Shown here: positions 22,340-34,200 of the stretch, one piece after another
Layout: every line of letters starts with the position of its first letter
Numbering within the stretch: position 1 is the stretch's first letter
Assembly (NCBI RefSeq): GCF_014356525.2
Contig: NC_052508.1
Span: forward strand, 66,532,708-66,596,707
Origin: Nilaparvata lugens
Taxonomy: Eukaryota > Arthropoda > Insecta > Hemiptera > Delphacidae
Direction of reading: 5' to 3'
DNA: 64,000 bases
Notes under the pieces: generated by a model
Told to the model about the DNA's origin: nothing
What the model saw: only the letters and a program-made list of their open reading frames with translations
The model's database searches: none
Program-made: the position numbers and the translations under genes

Positions 22340-22830
22340 ACCTGGAAATCTATATGAGATAGAGCGCTCTACCTAGTCTCAAATTGTAGAGCAAAAAATT
22401 ACGCCCAAAGGGATTTCGAATTTTACATCTAGATTGTAACAATCTGGATTATATTGTTGATCAAATATTAAATATGATCAAAATTGATTTTTTCTTAAAA
22501 TTTCACTCATTTTTGAAAAATCATAACTCAGTACTCATTGGAGATAGAGAGTTCCGAATGATCTCATTCCATTCAGAATTTTATAATCTTGAAAAATGCG
22601 AGGTTTTTGGGCCACTCTGTATATAGCACAAGGGAATTTTGCATGAAGAATTTGGTTCTGGACTTTTCTCATGTATACAAATAATCAGAACTACAATGTA
22701 AATTTCAAGCACCAATGTATATATTGACTGGACTAGTAACATAAAATATCTGATTAAACTATTTTTAAGTTCGAAACAGGTACACAATATTGTTGAAAAT
22801 GAATAAATAAATAAATGAATAAATGACATG
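22340..22830. repeat. Repeat shared with 34880-35335
   Basis: Contains GAGCGCTCTACCTAGTCTCA, GGAGATAGAGAGTTCCGAAT and a LINE/SINE-like tail (AATAAATAAATAAATG at about 22801). The partner at 34880-35335 is a foldback of the same sequence. Confidence 0.6.
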
Positions 22831-22839
22831 CGGCTTTCT

Positions 22840-24690
22840 GTGGTCATATGCCAGATTCAATTTTTTCATAAATAAATGGGATAAGTAGCTTGAAAAAAAT
22901 TCATATGTTTAATAGCAGTTTACAATTTGCCCCTACTCTCACTCTATATATTCCAAGAAAATTAGCTTTTACCTTTTAGAATGAATGTTGAATACCTTTC
23001 TGTCTGAGCAGTGCAGAGAAATACAATCATATGAATAGACTATATTCGTATTTCCTCGTTATATCTATAAGACAATTCCTGGCAGCTCCAATGATTGTGG
23101 AGTAGTGACAAAGTTGAAAGCAGCCAATAGCTTGAGAGAATTGGTAGATTTTGCACAAGAATAAGAAATATACAGTTTTTGAGTGACAGAAATATTACAG
23201 CTTGTAGGAGGGAGGGTACCTAACTAATGATGCAAATAATTATTATACCGAACTATTATTGGAAATTACAAATTACTTGGTCATCAAAATAAGTAGTATC
23301 ACCAGAAATAAAAGGGTATAATGAGCGGGTTTGGAAGATTTCCAAATAATAACTCACAAAATGAGAGAAAAGGAAACCTAAATGACAGACATTAATCGTG
23401 AGTATTATGATGATCATAATTGCACCTCAATCTCTGATATTATTTTGAAAGTCTGCAATTAGATGTAAGTGCCTACTGTTTAATCGACGACTATCATTAT
23501 CTTTGTAATAATGAAGATAATAGCTGTCAAGAGATGGGGGTTCTTGTTTAAATATACACAAAATTCACTGACAGAGGAAAAGTGAGCTAGTCTTTCCCAA
23601 ATCGCAAAAGTGAAAGTGACGACGTAAGATTCGCCAACATTGAAGAGGGATTCAACAAAAACGGTTTTGGAGTTTTGCTACACAGTATTTGAAGACGTAA
23701 TCTCTAAACATTGAGTTCTTGGAACAAAAACAGAATTAGATAGCCTATTCGACTGTGTGTGACTTCTCAGAGCTCAACAAGATTTAATCGAAATTTAAAT
23801 AGCTGACAAGGCAAAAAGAGAAGGGGTAGGTTGAGGTTGTATAACATTTATTACAAGCCTTCTTCTTTATCATGAATGACCACTTTATAATATAAAGTTA
23901 TATCATAATAACTTCATAATCCTATCTTACTGCATTGAAAATTTGGAACTTATCACTTCTTCCTACGATTGGTTTATATTTTGAACTAATGAGTTCAGTA
24001 TAACATTTTGGAATGGAATTTGATCATACTTCAATATATAGACCAATAAACATAATTTTTAAAGCTCTAAACATCAATTTTTTTGATTGGCGCCTTCAGA
24101 CTCCTCGCGGTCCACTTCCAAAGCTTTTGCGGACCACTTATTGGGAACCACTGATCTCCATAGATTTGCAGAAAGGCTCGTTTAGTTTTGAATTTATTAA
24201 TCATAATTTTTATAAATAAATGATAAAGTTTGATTCAGCAAGAGTTCAAGAGCAGGGAGATTACAAATACATTCCAGAATATATTAAAAATTAAGAATGA
24301 AATAGATTTTGAAGATATTTTTTAATAATTGTTTCCTTCTGAGAGTTTGAGACCACTGTTGAATGAAAGTTTAAATTTGACAGTCAAGCACAGTTATTAG
24401 GAGGGTATGTGTTGTAATATATAAATAAAATAGTATTATAATTTGAGCTTAGCTCTTTCTAATAGATTTTCAATCTATTTGGCTACAATCCTTTTTCTAA
24501 CAATGATAATGCTAGAACAATTAATATTATGATATGAATAATTTGATACGGTATTTTACAAATTATAATTTCTTAACTATGGACGACTGTATAATAAATA
24601 TAATGAAATATCAAGGTTCTGTATTAGGAAGTTTGCAATCAACGTTAATTGTTGGAAAATGTTTGGTTTTCGATTAGAATAAAAATAGTA
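22840..24690. other. Intergenic stretch with no supported gene
   Basis: AT-rich and free of recognisable domains, TIRs or splice-consistent exons. The ORF at 24013 is short and unlike any family. Confidence 0.5.
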
Positions 24691-24697
24691 TACAAGA

Positions 24698-24905
24698 CAC
24701 AAAGAACATTGATGAAAATGAATGTACGGTATTTATTGGATAAGTAGGCTATATTGTATAAATATAAGCTGTAAAAATAAAAATCTATTTTTTTAAATTG
24801 AACGGTATATTATACAATATTTATACAATATTATACCCTATATTTATACAATATAGCCTACCCATCCAATAAATACCGTAGTACATTCTTTTTCATCAAT
24901 GTTCT
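24698..24905. repeat. Foldback around GTACGGTATTTATTGGAT
   Basis: Arms 24698-24768 and 24825-24905 pair through GTAGGCTATATTGTATAA and its inverse. Confidence 0.65.
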
Positions 24906-25039
24906 TTGTAAAATTTAAATTTTTACAATTTTAAAAAAGGATAGGCCTACATAGATTTTTATTTATTATTTCTATTCAAGAGTAGCCCCAATGTAAAAAG
25001 ATAACTTTGTTGAAGCTCTGACACTGTGGTACTTGTGAA

Positions 25040-25165
25040 TACTTGAAAAAAACACTTACTTTTGTTGGAGTATTGAGGAATGCATTTCACTCCTGAAGAG
25101 GAGCTTCATCAGCCTCAGGCATTCCTCAATACTCCAACAAAAGTAAGTGTTTTTTTCAAATATTT
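25040..25165. repeat. Short snapback, AACACTTACTTTTGTTGGAG arms
   Basis: Nearly perfect hairpin with about 50-bp arms, ending about 110 bp upstream of the odorant receptor start. Related to 10870-11110. Confidence 0.75.
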
Positions 25166-25272
25166 ACAAGTAACACAGTGTCAGAACTTCAACAAAGTTA
25201 TTATATAGTGTTTCGTCATGGAAAGCAACTTCAATTGTAAAAAGATAATATAGGCTATAGTATCTTGTATTC

Positions 25273-28200
25273 ATGTCTGTTCCAGGAAAAAATCCAGAAG
25301 GTATGCCTGTTACAGGAAGGAGAGACAAGGCGATGGAGATTACATCTTTTGTAAGAAAGTTTATTAATCTAATAATATTTGAGAAGCCTTCAAAATCGCA
25401 TCCATTTATAATTCTAATGGCAATGAGCCTTTTTCTGCAGGCCAATCTTTTGCTGGGTCTTCGAGTTGCTCTAAAAGAAAATTCTGAAAAAACTCTCCAA
25501 GGACTGACAGACTGTATGATAACGATGATGATGGCTGGCAATTTAATCAAACGCAGTATCAATAATGAAGAAGTCACGAAATTGCTAGAGCTTATTGAAA
25601 GTGACATTTCCTCCAGCCACTATGGTTTGAGAGTCAGAAAAAATTATTTGTGGAGAAAAATTCAGAATTACTGTCGGAAGAAGAGGAAAGATATGAGCTC
25701 TTTGTCAAGAAATGTGAAAATTATTATTTTTATTTGTGGATTTGCAGTTATCAACCGAAATATAATTATCCATTTCTCTGGGTTGACAACTCCAGAAAAT
25801 GAGTCTATCGACTGGCCAACTCCTCTGTTGAGCTATTGCTCTCCTGAACTCAAATCTCCAATATTTTTCCTATACTTCTATTCCTTTCATAGTTTAACAG
25901 TGTCAATATATTTCACAGAAGGATTCGTGATTGTATTTTTGGTAACCCTTTCCATAGAACGCTTACTGGCCGATTTTGACATACTCATCATTCTTTTGGA
26001 CGATCTTGTACAAGTTTCTTTAGAGCCAGGTCTCAATGCTGACTCTAACAACAGTTCGCAAGGAATTGATCAACAGAACATCTCACATTCCACAGAAAAA
26101 ACAGTACATCTAAGAGAAGATGTGGCTCATATTGTTCATCACCATCAAACTCTTAACAGGTAACAAACTCGAAGCTGTAATATCATGGGCTTTTTAAATC
26201 TATGAGATTGTGCGTCATAATGATTTATTCTGTACTGTAGACTTGTACTGTGAATTTTCTAAAATTACTGGTACTTACTATGTCTATGTCACCATAACGT
26301 TTCTTATTTAATTCTTTGAGTCAACTTAGAAAGAGGTACAACACAAAACATAATTGGGCTAGGGTAGGTGAATATAATTACAATAAGGTAGGTGAATTAT
26401 TTTTGAAGGGTAAAACTGATAATTATTATTGAACGAAAATCCAAATTAAATTATGCAAATCATCCCGAAGACTTCTGCTACCGTACTGAAAATATTGATA
26501 ACAGGGTAAACAGCTAGATAGAAATTTCCATCTGGATAAAACTGAATTGATGTTGGGTGGCAAAAATTCTCCAAAAATAGAATTGTAGTTCCCTTTTTCC
26601 AAGTAAGTACGGTAGCCCTGAATTCATGCATTTTAAGAAGATTCTTCAAAAACTTTATCCCATACCAGATGTTATAGAAAATGTATTTTTGATAGTTACT
26701 CACCTCTTCAGAATATTATCATTCCAATTATGTCTAAAACTGAATTGATGTTGGGTGGCAAACATTCTTCAAAAACTTTATCCCATAGTCTTATACCAAA
26801 TGTTATAAAAATTCATTTTTGATAGTTAGGCCTAGGTACTCATTTCTTCAGAATTGTGAAAAAGGTAGTAAATGAATCAAAATTCAAAATTATTTCACAG
26901 TATTATCCATAATTATTAATATCCACTTCCAAAACATATACAATGAACAAGAATAAATTTATAGATGGAATTAAATAGAGAATGCATTTATTCAAATGCT
27001 AATTAATATTATAATTATTAATTAACGAAAATCCTAAATAAATGCTGTAAATCACCCCGAAGACTTCTGCTACTACAGACATTGACAACAGGGTTAACAG
27101 CTAGATGGAAATTCGATGAGAACTACTATCCAAAAATTAGTTGCCAGCCCGGGAATAGAACCCGGTACCTCCCAATTGCCAGTCAGGAATGCTTACCCTT
27201 ACACCAAACTGACAATCTCTGGATAGCAGCGCTCATTTTATACGAAGCCATAGCGGCCAACCAGTTTACAGATGGAATTAAATAGAGAATGCATTTATTC
27301 AAATGCTAATTAATATTATAATTATTAATTAACGAAAATCCCAAATATCTGTTTTATCATCGAATTTCCATCTAGCTGTTAACCCTGTTGTCAATGTCTG
27401 CAGTAGCAGAAGTCTTCGGGGTGATTTACAGCATTTATTTAGGATTTTCGTTAATTAATAATTATAATAAATTTATGTTTCTTTTTTTATATTGCAGAAA
27501 TTTTATAGTTTGTGCTGATGGCTCAGGATATATGATTTCAATGATAAATATAGTAATCATGATATACTGCTGCACCATGGCTTACCTTATGCTAACAGTG
27601 AGTGCATAGCCTACTTATCTAAAAACTCTAAAAACTTCAGCGTCTAAAAAATTTAAATCCAGTCAATGTATAACATATATGGTAACTAGAATTTTCAATA
27701 TAATAAATTGATGTTCGATAATTGATTAGGGTGGTCATTGGAGCAGATCATGGATGAATGTACAGATTGAATTAATGAGTATATTAAATAAATCCAAATT
27801 GTTTGTCTAATCTGGATCATTATTATTTATTGGCAGAAATAAAAAAATACAACATCTTTTAAAATACATAATAAAAGCAATACAAATTTGACAAAATGGG
27901 AAAATATTATTACAAAATAAAATGAAATGCTAATTGAGTATTTGCATCTCGAGGTACTATTAGACCTGTTTGAGATGATAATATAAAAATTGATTACAAA
28001 ACTAGCGCTAAAAATAAGTTACCTACTGAGGCCGACAGTCGCATATGAAGTTACTATTACGCATATTACATAACAGGATCGTTGATTTATCTATTTTAGC
28101 TTCGAAGTATATTGTACAATATTATGATATATAATTAAACAATATATTATATTGATTATTATAATATATTATATATAATTGTATTATGATTAATTTACTT

Positions 28201-31200
28201 GTTTTCAATTAATACAGTAAAACTATTTTATAGGGAAAATTTTTTTCATGTCATTTCTCTATTTAATACCTATCTGTATGAGATTCATTTTATTATTGAA
28301 AGTGATGCTCAGCAAATTCATATTATGTAGGTAGCATGAGTGAAGAATAGGTAAGATTGGAAAAAGCCAATAAAGGATGATTTTCTATTTCCTGATTACC
28401 AGTAAAACCAGCACTAGAGTGGTCACCTGAGAAAGTAGCCGAAAAAGAATGTGATATATTTTTTTAATTATTAACTGATTAAATAATAGTTTCATTTAAG
28501 ACACTAACAACGTCTATATTTTAATGATAAATTACATACCTACCATATTGAAATGATGATCATTATTTCTTCTATTAACCTACCGTATTGTACGTTATGA
28601 AATACAGAATAAGTACTTGAGAAAATCCTATACAGGAAGAAAAGCATTAGTTCCAGTGCTAGGAAACTTGTCGAAAAGCATTATTTCCAGTTCTAGGAAA
28701 CTTGTCAAAATTTTGAATGAAACGTTAAATTCAAGAAATAAAATATTAGAACCTAAATTTTTAAAATTTCCAATCAATCAAGAAATTATCTGCAATTTAT
28801 TTTCTTATACAGACCAAGGATTTGAAAAAGAGGATGAATTTTGCTTTGTCATTCGTCTTGGTAAGCTTAACCATATTCTCCGCTTATCATAATGGTCAAC
28901 GCATTCTCAACCAGGTACTGTATTATGAAAAATTTTAAAACAACTGAAATTTTAACAACTGAAGATAATGATAATGCCTCATGCGTTGAAATCTCCTTAG
29001 TTGAATAACTACTTACAACACTTCAGTGGAGAATGATATGAATACAATGTACCTAGAATACATTGGTTGAATACATAGTATAGTTACACCAGCTTCTGGA
29101 AACTGAAGAATTTCTAATTTTTCAAAGATATCTATAGTATTTAGAAATGTACCTATGCTATTTCAATATTGTTGAAAAACGTTAGTTATAGGATGATATA
29201 TTTTGTGGTAACGTTAGTTATTTACGTTAGTTATAACGTTAATTTATCAACGTTAGTTGATTTTTACGTTGTTTATTTTTACGTTGTTTATTGTTTTAAA
29301 GTTCAAGTGTATAAGCTTTAAATTAAAATTTTATTTGTTGTTGGTTATCCATCTTGTTTCCACTATTATTATCACTATTAAATTTTATAAAACTTTAAAG
29401 TGAAAAAGCACTCACATTATTTGATGTGGCGACGTCCGTTTCGTGCTGGTATCGCACATTTTCAAGCCAAACAGGAACTCCTGTTTCCTGTCGCCACATC
29501 AAATAATGTGAGTGCTTTTTCACTTTAAAGTTTTGTAAAATTTAATAGTGTTTAAAATTTTAAGTGCTATCCAAAAACCCACTCGAATGTAGTTTTAATT
29601 TTTTTTACCATAAGACTTGGCTTGGGTAAGACATGGCTTTACTCCACCAAGAGAACGAATTTTCAACCCAGTGCATTTGATTGATACTAACCACTAACCA
29701 GATTAAGAAGCTGAGAAAATGTTTGCGAGAAAAGCTCAATTTTGTTATTTTTGATTTTCATTTGATACATTTGAATGGCCAGGCTTCTGGGACACTCATT
29801 AAAATCTAATAAGCCCTTGAATGATACGGTAATAAGTGCGTTCCTCAAATAAACAGGGCCCAAGACCGACATCCAGTCATATAAGACTAGAATGTAGGCT
29901 ACCGTACCTATCTCCCTCACTAACGGTAGTGACTTTTCACTGATTAGATGTATCAAGAAATTCACATGTTCCATTATGATGATTTTTCAAGAACGACATC
30001 TTGCGCAGAAAGCTAGCAGAGCTTCCTTGGACAGACAGGCCGTACTGGTTCAAGCAGACTCTCCATATTATGATGACACGAGCCAACGTCGATATTCAGA
30101 TGCGGCCTTTCGGCGTATACACGCTCAACTATGTGTCCTTCAAAGACGTCAGTAGACAAATATTTACCAATATTATGATAAGCTAAAATACACTCTTAAA
30201 AATATTCCTCAAGATGAAAGTCTCCCCCATTCTAAATTGACTCAATCTAGCATTCTTGATTATTATTACAAATAAAGTAGGCCTAAAGGGCAGGTCACAC
30301 CAACGTCTCCGCGGTAGCGAGCTCGGTGTGACCTGCACAACTTAATAACATGGAAGGCGAGTTTTTTGACTTCGCTACCGCCGCGGACGCGAGCTCGGTG
30401 TGACCTGCCCTTAACCCATTTAGACCAAGGGAAAAAGTTAGGTAATTTTTTTTTGTTGAAAACAGTTCTGTTGGTCAGCCTGACAAGATATCAAGCATCA
30501 TTCGCTCCAAAAATCAGCTGTGGCGTACACTACTTTGCTTTGAAAGAGGTTATGTTGTTGTCACAATGGCTTCACAAGAAAGGTGAGTGTTATTTTATGT
30601 TTATAGATCAAATATCTTCCTAAAAGTGTATAATATCATATCAAGATAAGTTGGTTGACCTATTTGAAACCAAATAACTCACCTTATTTTAATAATCAAT
30701 CACTTATTACATTTGAAAGATGATTGTTCCCATTTGGGAACAGTGGGTATGAATGAGTAGGTGGTTTCAATAATGACGTTATTTGTTTGACTTTGTTTCA
30801 GATTGACTTTGGATGAGATTGCGAGTGCTTTGATGGAAGATGATGACTGCATAGATGGCTATTCTACCCACTGGAGACCTATCTGATGAAGACAGTGGCG
30901 ACGAAGATGATGATAATTTGGATCACCTTCCAGGTAATATTCTTCTCTCTGAAGCAGAAGCAACAGTGAAGCGTTTTGTGGATGGTGAAGTTGTGAAGGA
31001 GGTTATTACCACATCAATTGAAAATAATGTGAATGATCAAATAACAAACATCAATCATCCTAATTCTCATAACAATGATGATGCTACTTGCTCTGTTTCA
31101 AGAAAAAGAAAACAAAGAAAGACACATGAGGCAAGTAATACACAATCAAAGGGCACTGTGAAAAGAAAGAGAATTAGAGATTGGGTGACTAAGGATGTAA

Positions 31201-34200
31201 ATTTGGTACCTGAGAGAGAATTTGAACTTCCTGAATGGCTTCAGAATTTTGAAACCACTGATCCAGTCAAATATTTTGAACTGCTTTATGATGATGAAGT
31301 TCTTGATTTGATTTGTGATTTTTCTAATCTATACGCTTTTCAAAATGGTGAACCAAATTTCAAAGTTGAAAAAAATGAGATGCGAGTTTTTCTAGCTATA
31401 TTACTGATCAGTGGCTACTGTCAAGTTCCACGATTACGAATGTATTGGGATGAAAGGCCTGATACAAATAATAAGGCTATAGCCGATGCTATGTCACGTA
31501 ATCGATTCATTCAGATTATGAAATATTTTCATGCTTGTGACAATAATAACTTGTCCAAGCATAGATTTGCAAAAGTTTTGCCTCTTTGGAACAAATTAAA
31601 TGAGAATTGGCTCAAGTACTTCCCAAATGAAGTGAATCTATCCATTGATGAGTCAATGATACCATATTATGGACGTCATGGGGGTAAACAGCATATGCAC
31701 AACAAGCCCATTCGCTTTGGTTACAAGGCATGGTGTCTTTGTACCCGGTTGGGATATGTTGTTCAGTCCCAACTGTATCAAGGATGTAAAACCGGCATAA
31801 ATGACATAAATTTAGGATTAGGTGGGTCTGTTGTATTGGACCTCATTGACAAACTACCTGAAAAAGAAGGTTGTAGTTTGTATTTTGATAACTTTTTCAC
31901 AAGCATCACATTGCTTGAAACACTAAAGGAAATGGGATTACATGGTACAGGAACAATGAGAGCTAATCGTGTTGAAAAAGCTCCTCTAACTGATGTAAAA
32001 GCAATGACCAAAAAGGAAAGGGGAACATGTGAGTCAATAACTGATTCAAATTCTGGAGTGACACTTGTCCGTTATATGGACAATAATGTTGTGACTATGG
32101 GTTCAACAAAGGGGGGAATTTCACCTATGTCCAAAGTAAAGCGCTACAGTCAAGCACTGAAGAAGCATGTGCTTGTTAATCAACCTGCATCAATAGTTCT
32201 GTACAATACCTACATGGGTGGAGTTGACAGGATGGACGAAAATGTGGCAAAAATGAGAGTCAACATACGGGGTAAGAAATGGTATTGGCAGCTACTATCT
32301 TTTCTTTTGAATGTCTCCATGAACAATGCTTGGCAGCTCTATCGTTGGAATGTGAAGACTAAACCTCAGCAGCTTGATCTTCTAAATTTCACTCGTACAA
32401 TATGCCTGAGTTACTTACAAAAGTATGCACAACGCCCAAGTATTGGAAGACCGCGACGCCTGGTAGCAGCTGTTGAGAAGAGAGTGACAGAGCACGTTCG
32501 CTTTGATGAAGTGAACCATATTATAACAAAAAATGAAAAGCAAACAAGATGTGCACTATGCAAAAAAAATTCAAGAATGAAATGTAAGAAATGTAACATT
32601 GCTTTACATACTCATTGTTTTGAAGCTTTCCATAAGAAAGTCTAGATAATACCCTTGATATTTCAGACATTTATTCTTACTATTTTGACTAGTTCAATAT
32701 TTTTAGCATTGGAAATAACCATTTATAGTAGACTATTGTAGTATAACTTATTCTCTGTTTTCTCATTATCGACATGGAATATTGTTCAAGATAATAAAAA
32801 TATACAAATAAACCACATTTTTGACATTTTAAAGATGATAAGATGTTATTTAAAAACACCTCCCCTTTTGTGCCCGCTGTTCCCAATTGGGAACATCTGT
32901 TATTTCAAATATGGCGAATATTTAACCTTCAAAAATGAATATTACTCATTGAATACAACCTCATGAACAAGAATTGACGAGAAAATAATATATTTTCAGG
33001 ATAAAATTAATTTGGGTCTAAATGGGTTTTTAAGGGTACACTATTAGTTGAATTAAGGAAACAAATGTATGATAGATGACATCTAGGCATAAAATAACAA
33101 TAATGGATAATTGTGGTAATGGTATCTGTGATCACAAAATTCAAAAGAATTATAGATGTAGCTGATGCTACCACTTTTCAGGAGAGGATTTTATATAGTA
33201 CTTCTCATTGTTTGAAATAGTTGTGACTGTGGAGGTTTTGATTGGTTAGAAGGTGGTGAAGCAAATTTGAGGTTTATTCTGATTTTAAAAAATTGAAATT
33301 GATTTAATATTATCAGCCCATATATTCATCTATTGCATATTCTTCGTCATTATCATATTATGATTGTGAATGCTGTTTTAATCTTATAAGTGACATCTTT
33401 TCTGGTGTTTAATATTTTCATTCATTTTTTTCTCACAACTACAAATGTTAATATCGGGGACCGAGCTTCACTCTGGAGTACAAAAGCATAAAAAAATTAT
33501 TACGAAAGAAGAAATTATAATAACATTCATACAGAAATGTTCTATCTAATTACAGTAAATTGAGATTAATCCCCAGAGGAATGCAAAAATTTCCCTCACA
33601 AAGGCCCAGTTGCACAAAAGCCGGTTAAATTTTAATCCTGATCAACTTCACGAGAACCAAATCAGAGAAGACCATTTCAAAAAGATGGATCTACTGGAAT
33701 TAATCCGGATTGAAAATAACCTGGCTTTTTTGCAACCGGCACTAAGTACCTGATTGAATGATTACAAAAGTTCAACAGCTGAGTCATAATTTTGACACAG
33801 TCCCACACACATGAACTCGCTCACTCACTTCCATCACCAACAGACGACGAAATAATTATTATTAGATGTTTTCCCAAGGATGAATAATAATTATCCTTTT
33901 AATGACCTTCAGCGAGTTTTTCCAGGGATGAGACCTAGTGAAATCGAATCTTTATATTATAAACCTACTATGTTCTGAATTTCGTGAGAATCGTTAGAGC
34001 CGTTTTCGAGATCCGGTGCAATACAAACATATAAACATCTAAATATCTAAACATATAAACAGAATTTGCTCGTTTAATAGTATAGAATATGGCATTTGAT
34101 AGTTATTATTAGGAGAGAACAACAGACTTAGCCCAATGTGGATTATTTGAAAGAAGGTATCTTCAAGAGAAAAGTTCCTTTCTAAGTGGTTTCTGTATTT

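Noticed and set aside
25164..25607. 147-codon minus-strand ORF
   Set aside because: Antisense shadow of odorant receptor exon 1.
28617..28892. 91-codon ORF in the OR gene
   Set aside because: Wrong frame; the same region read in the receptor frame gives exon 3 (TKDLKKRMNFALSFVL...) with correct splice sites and phase.
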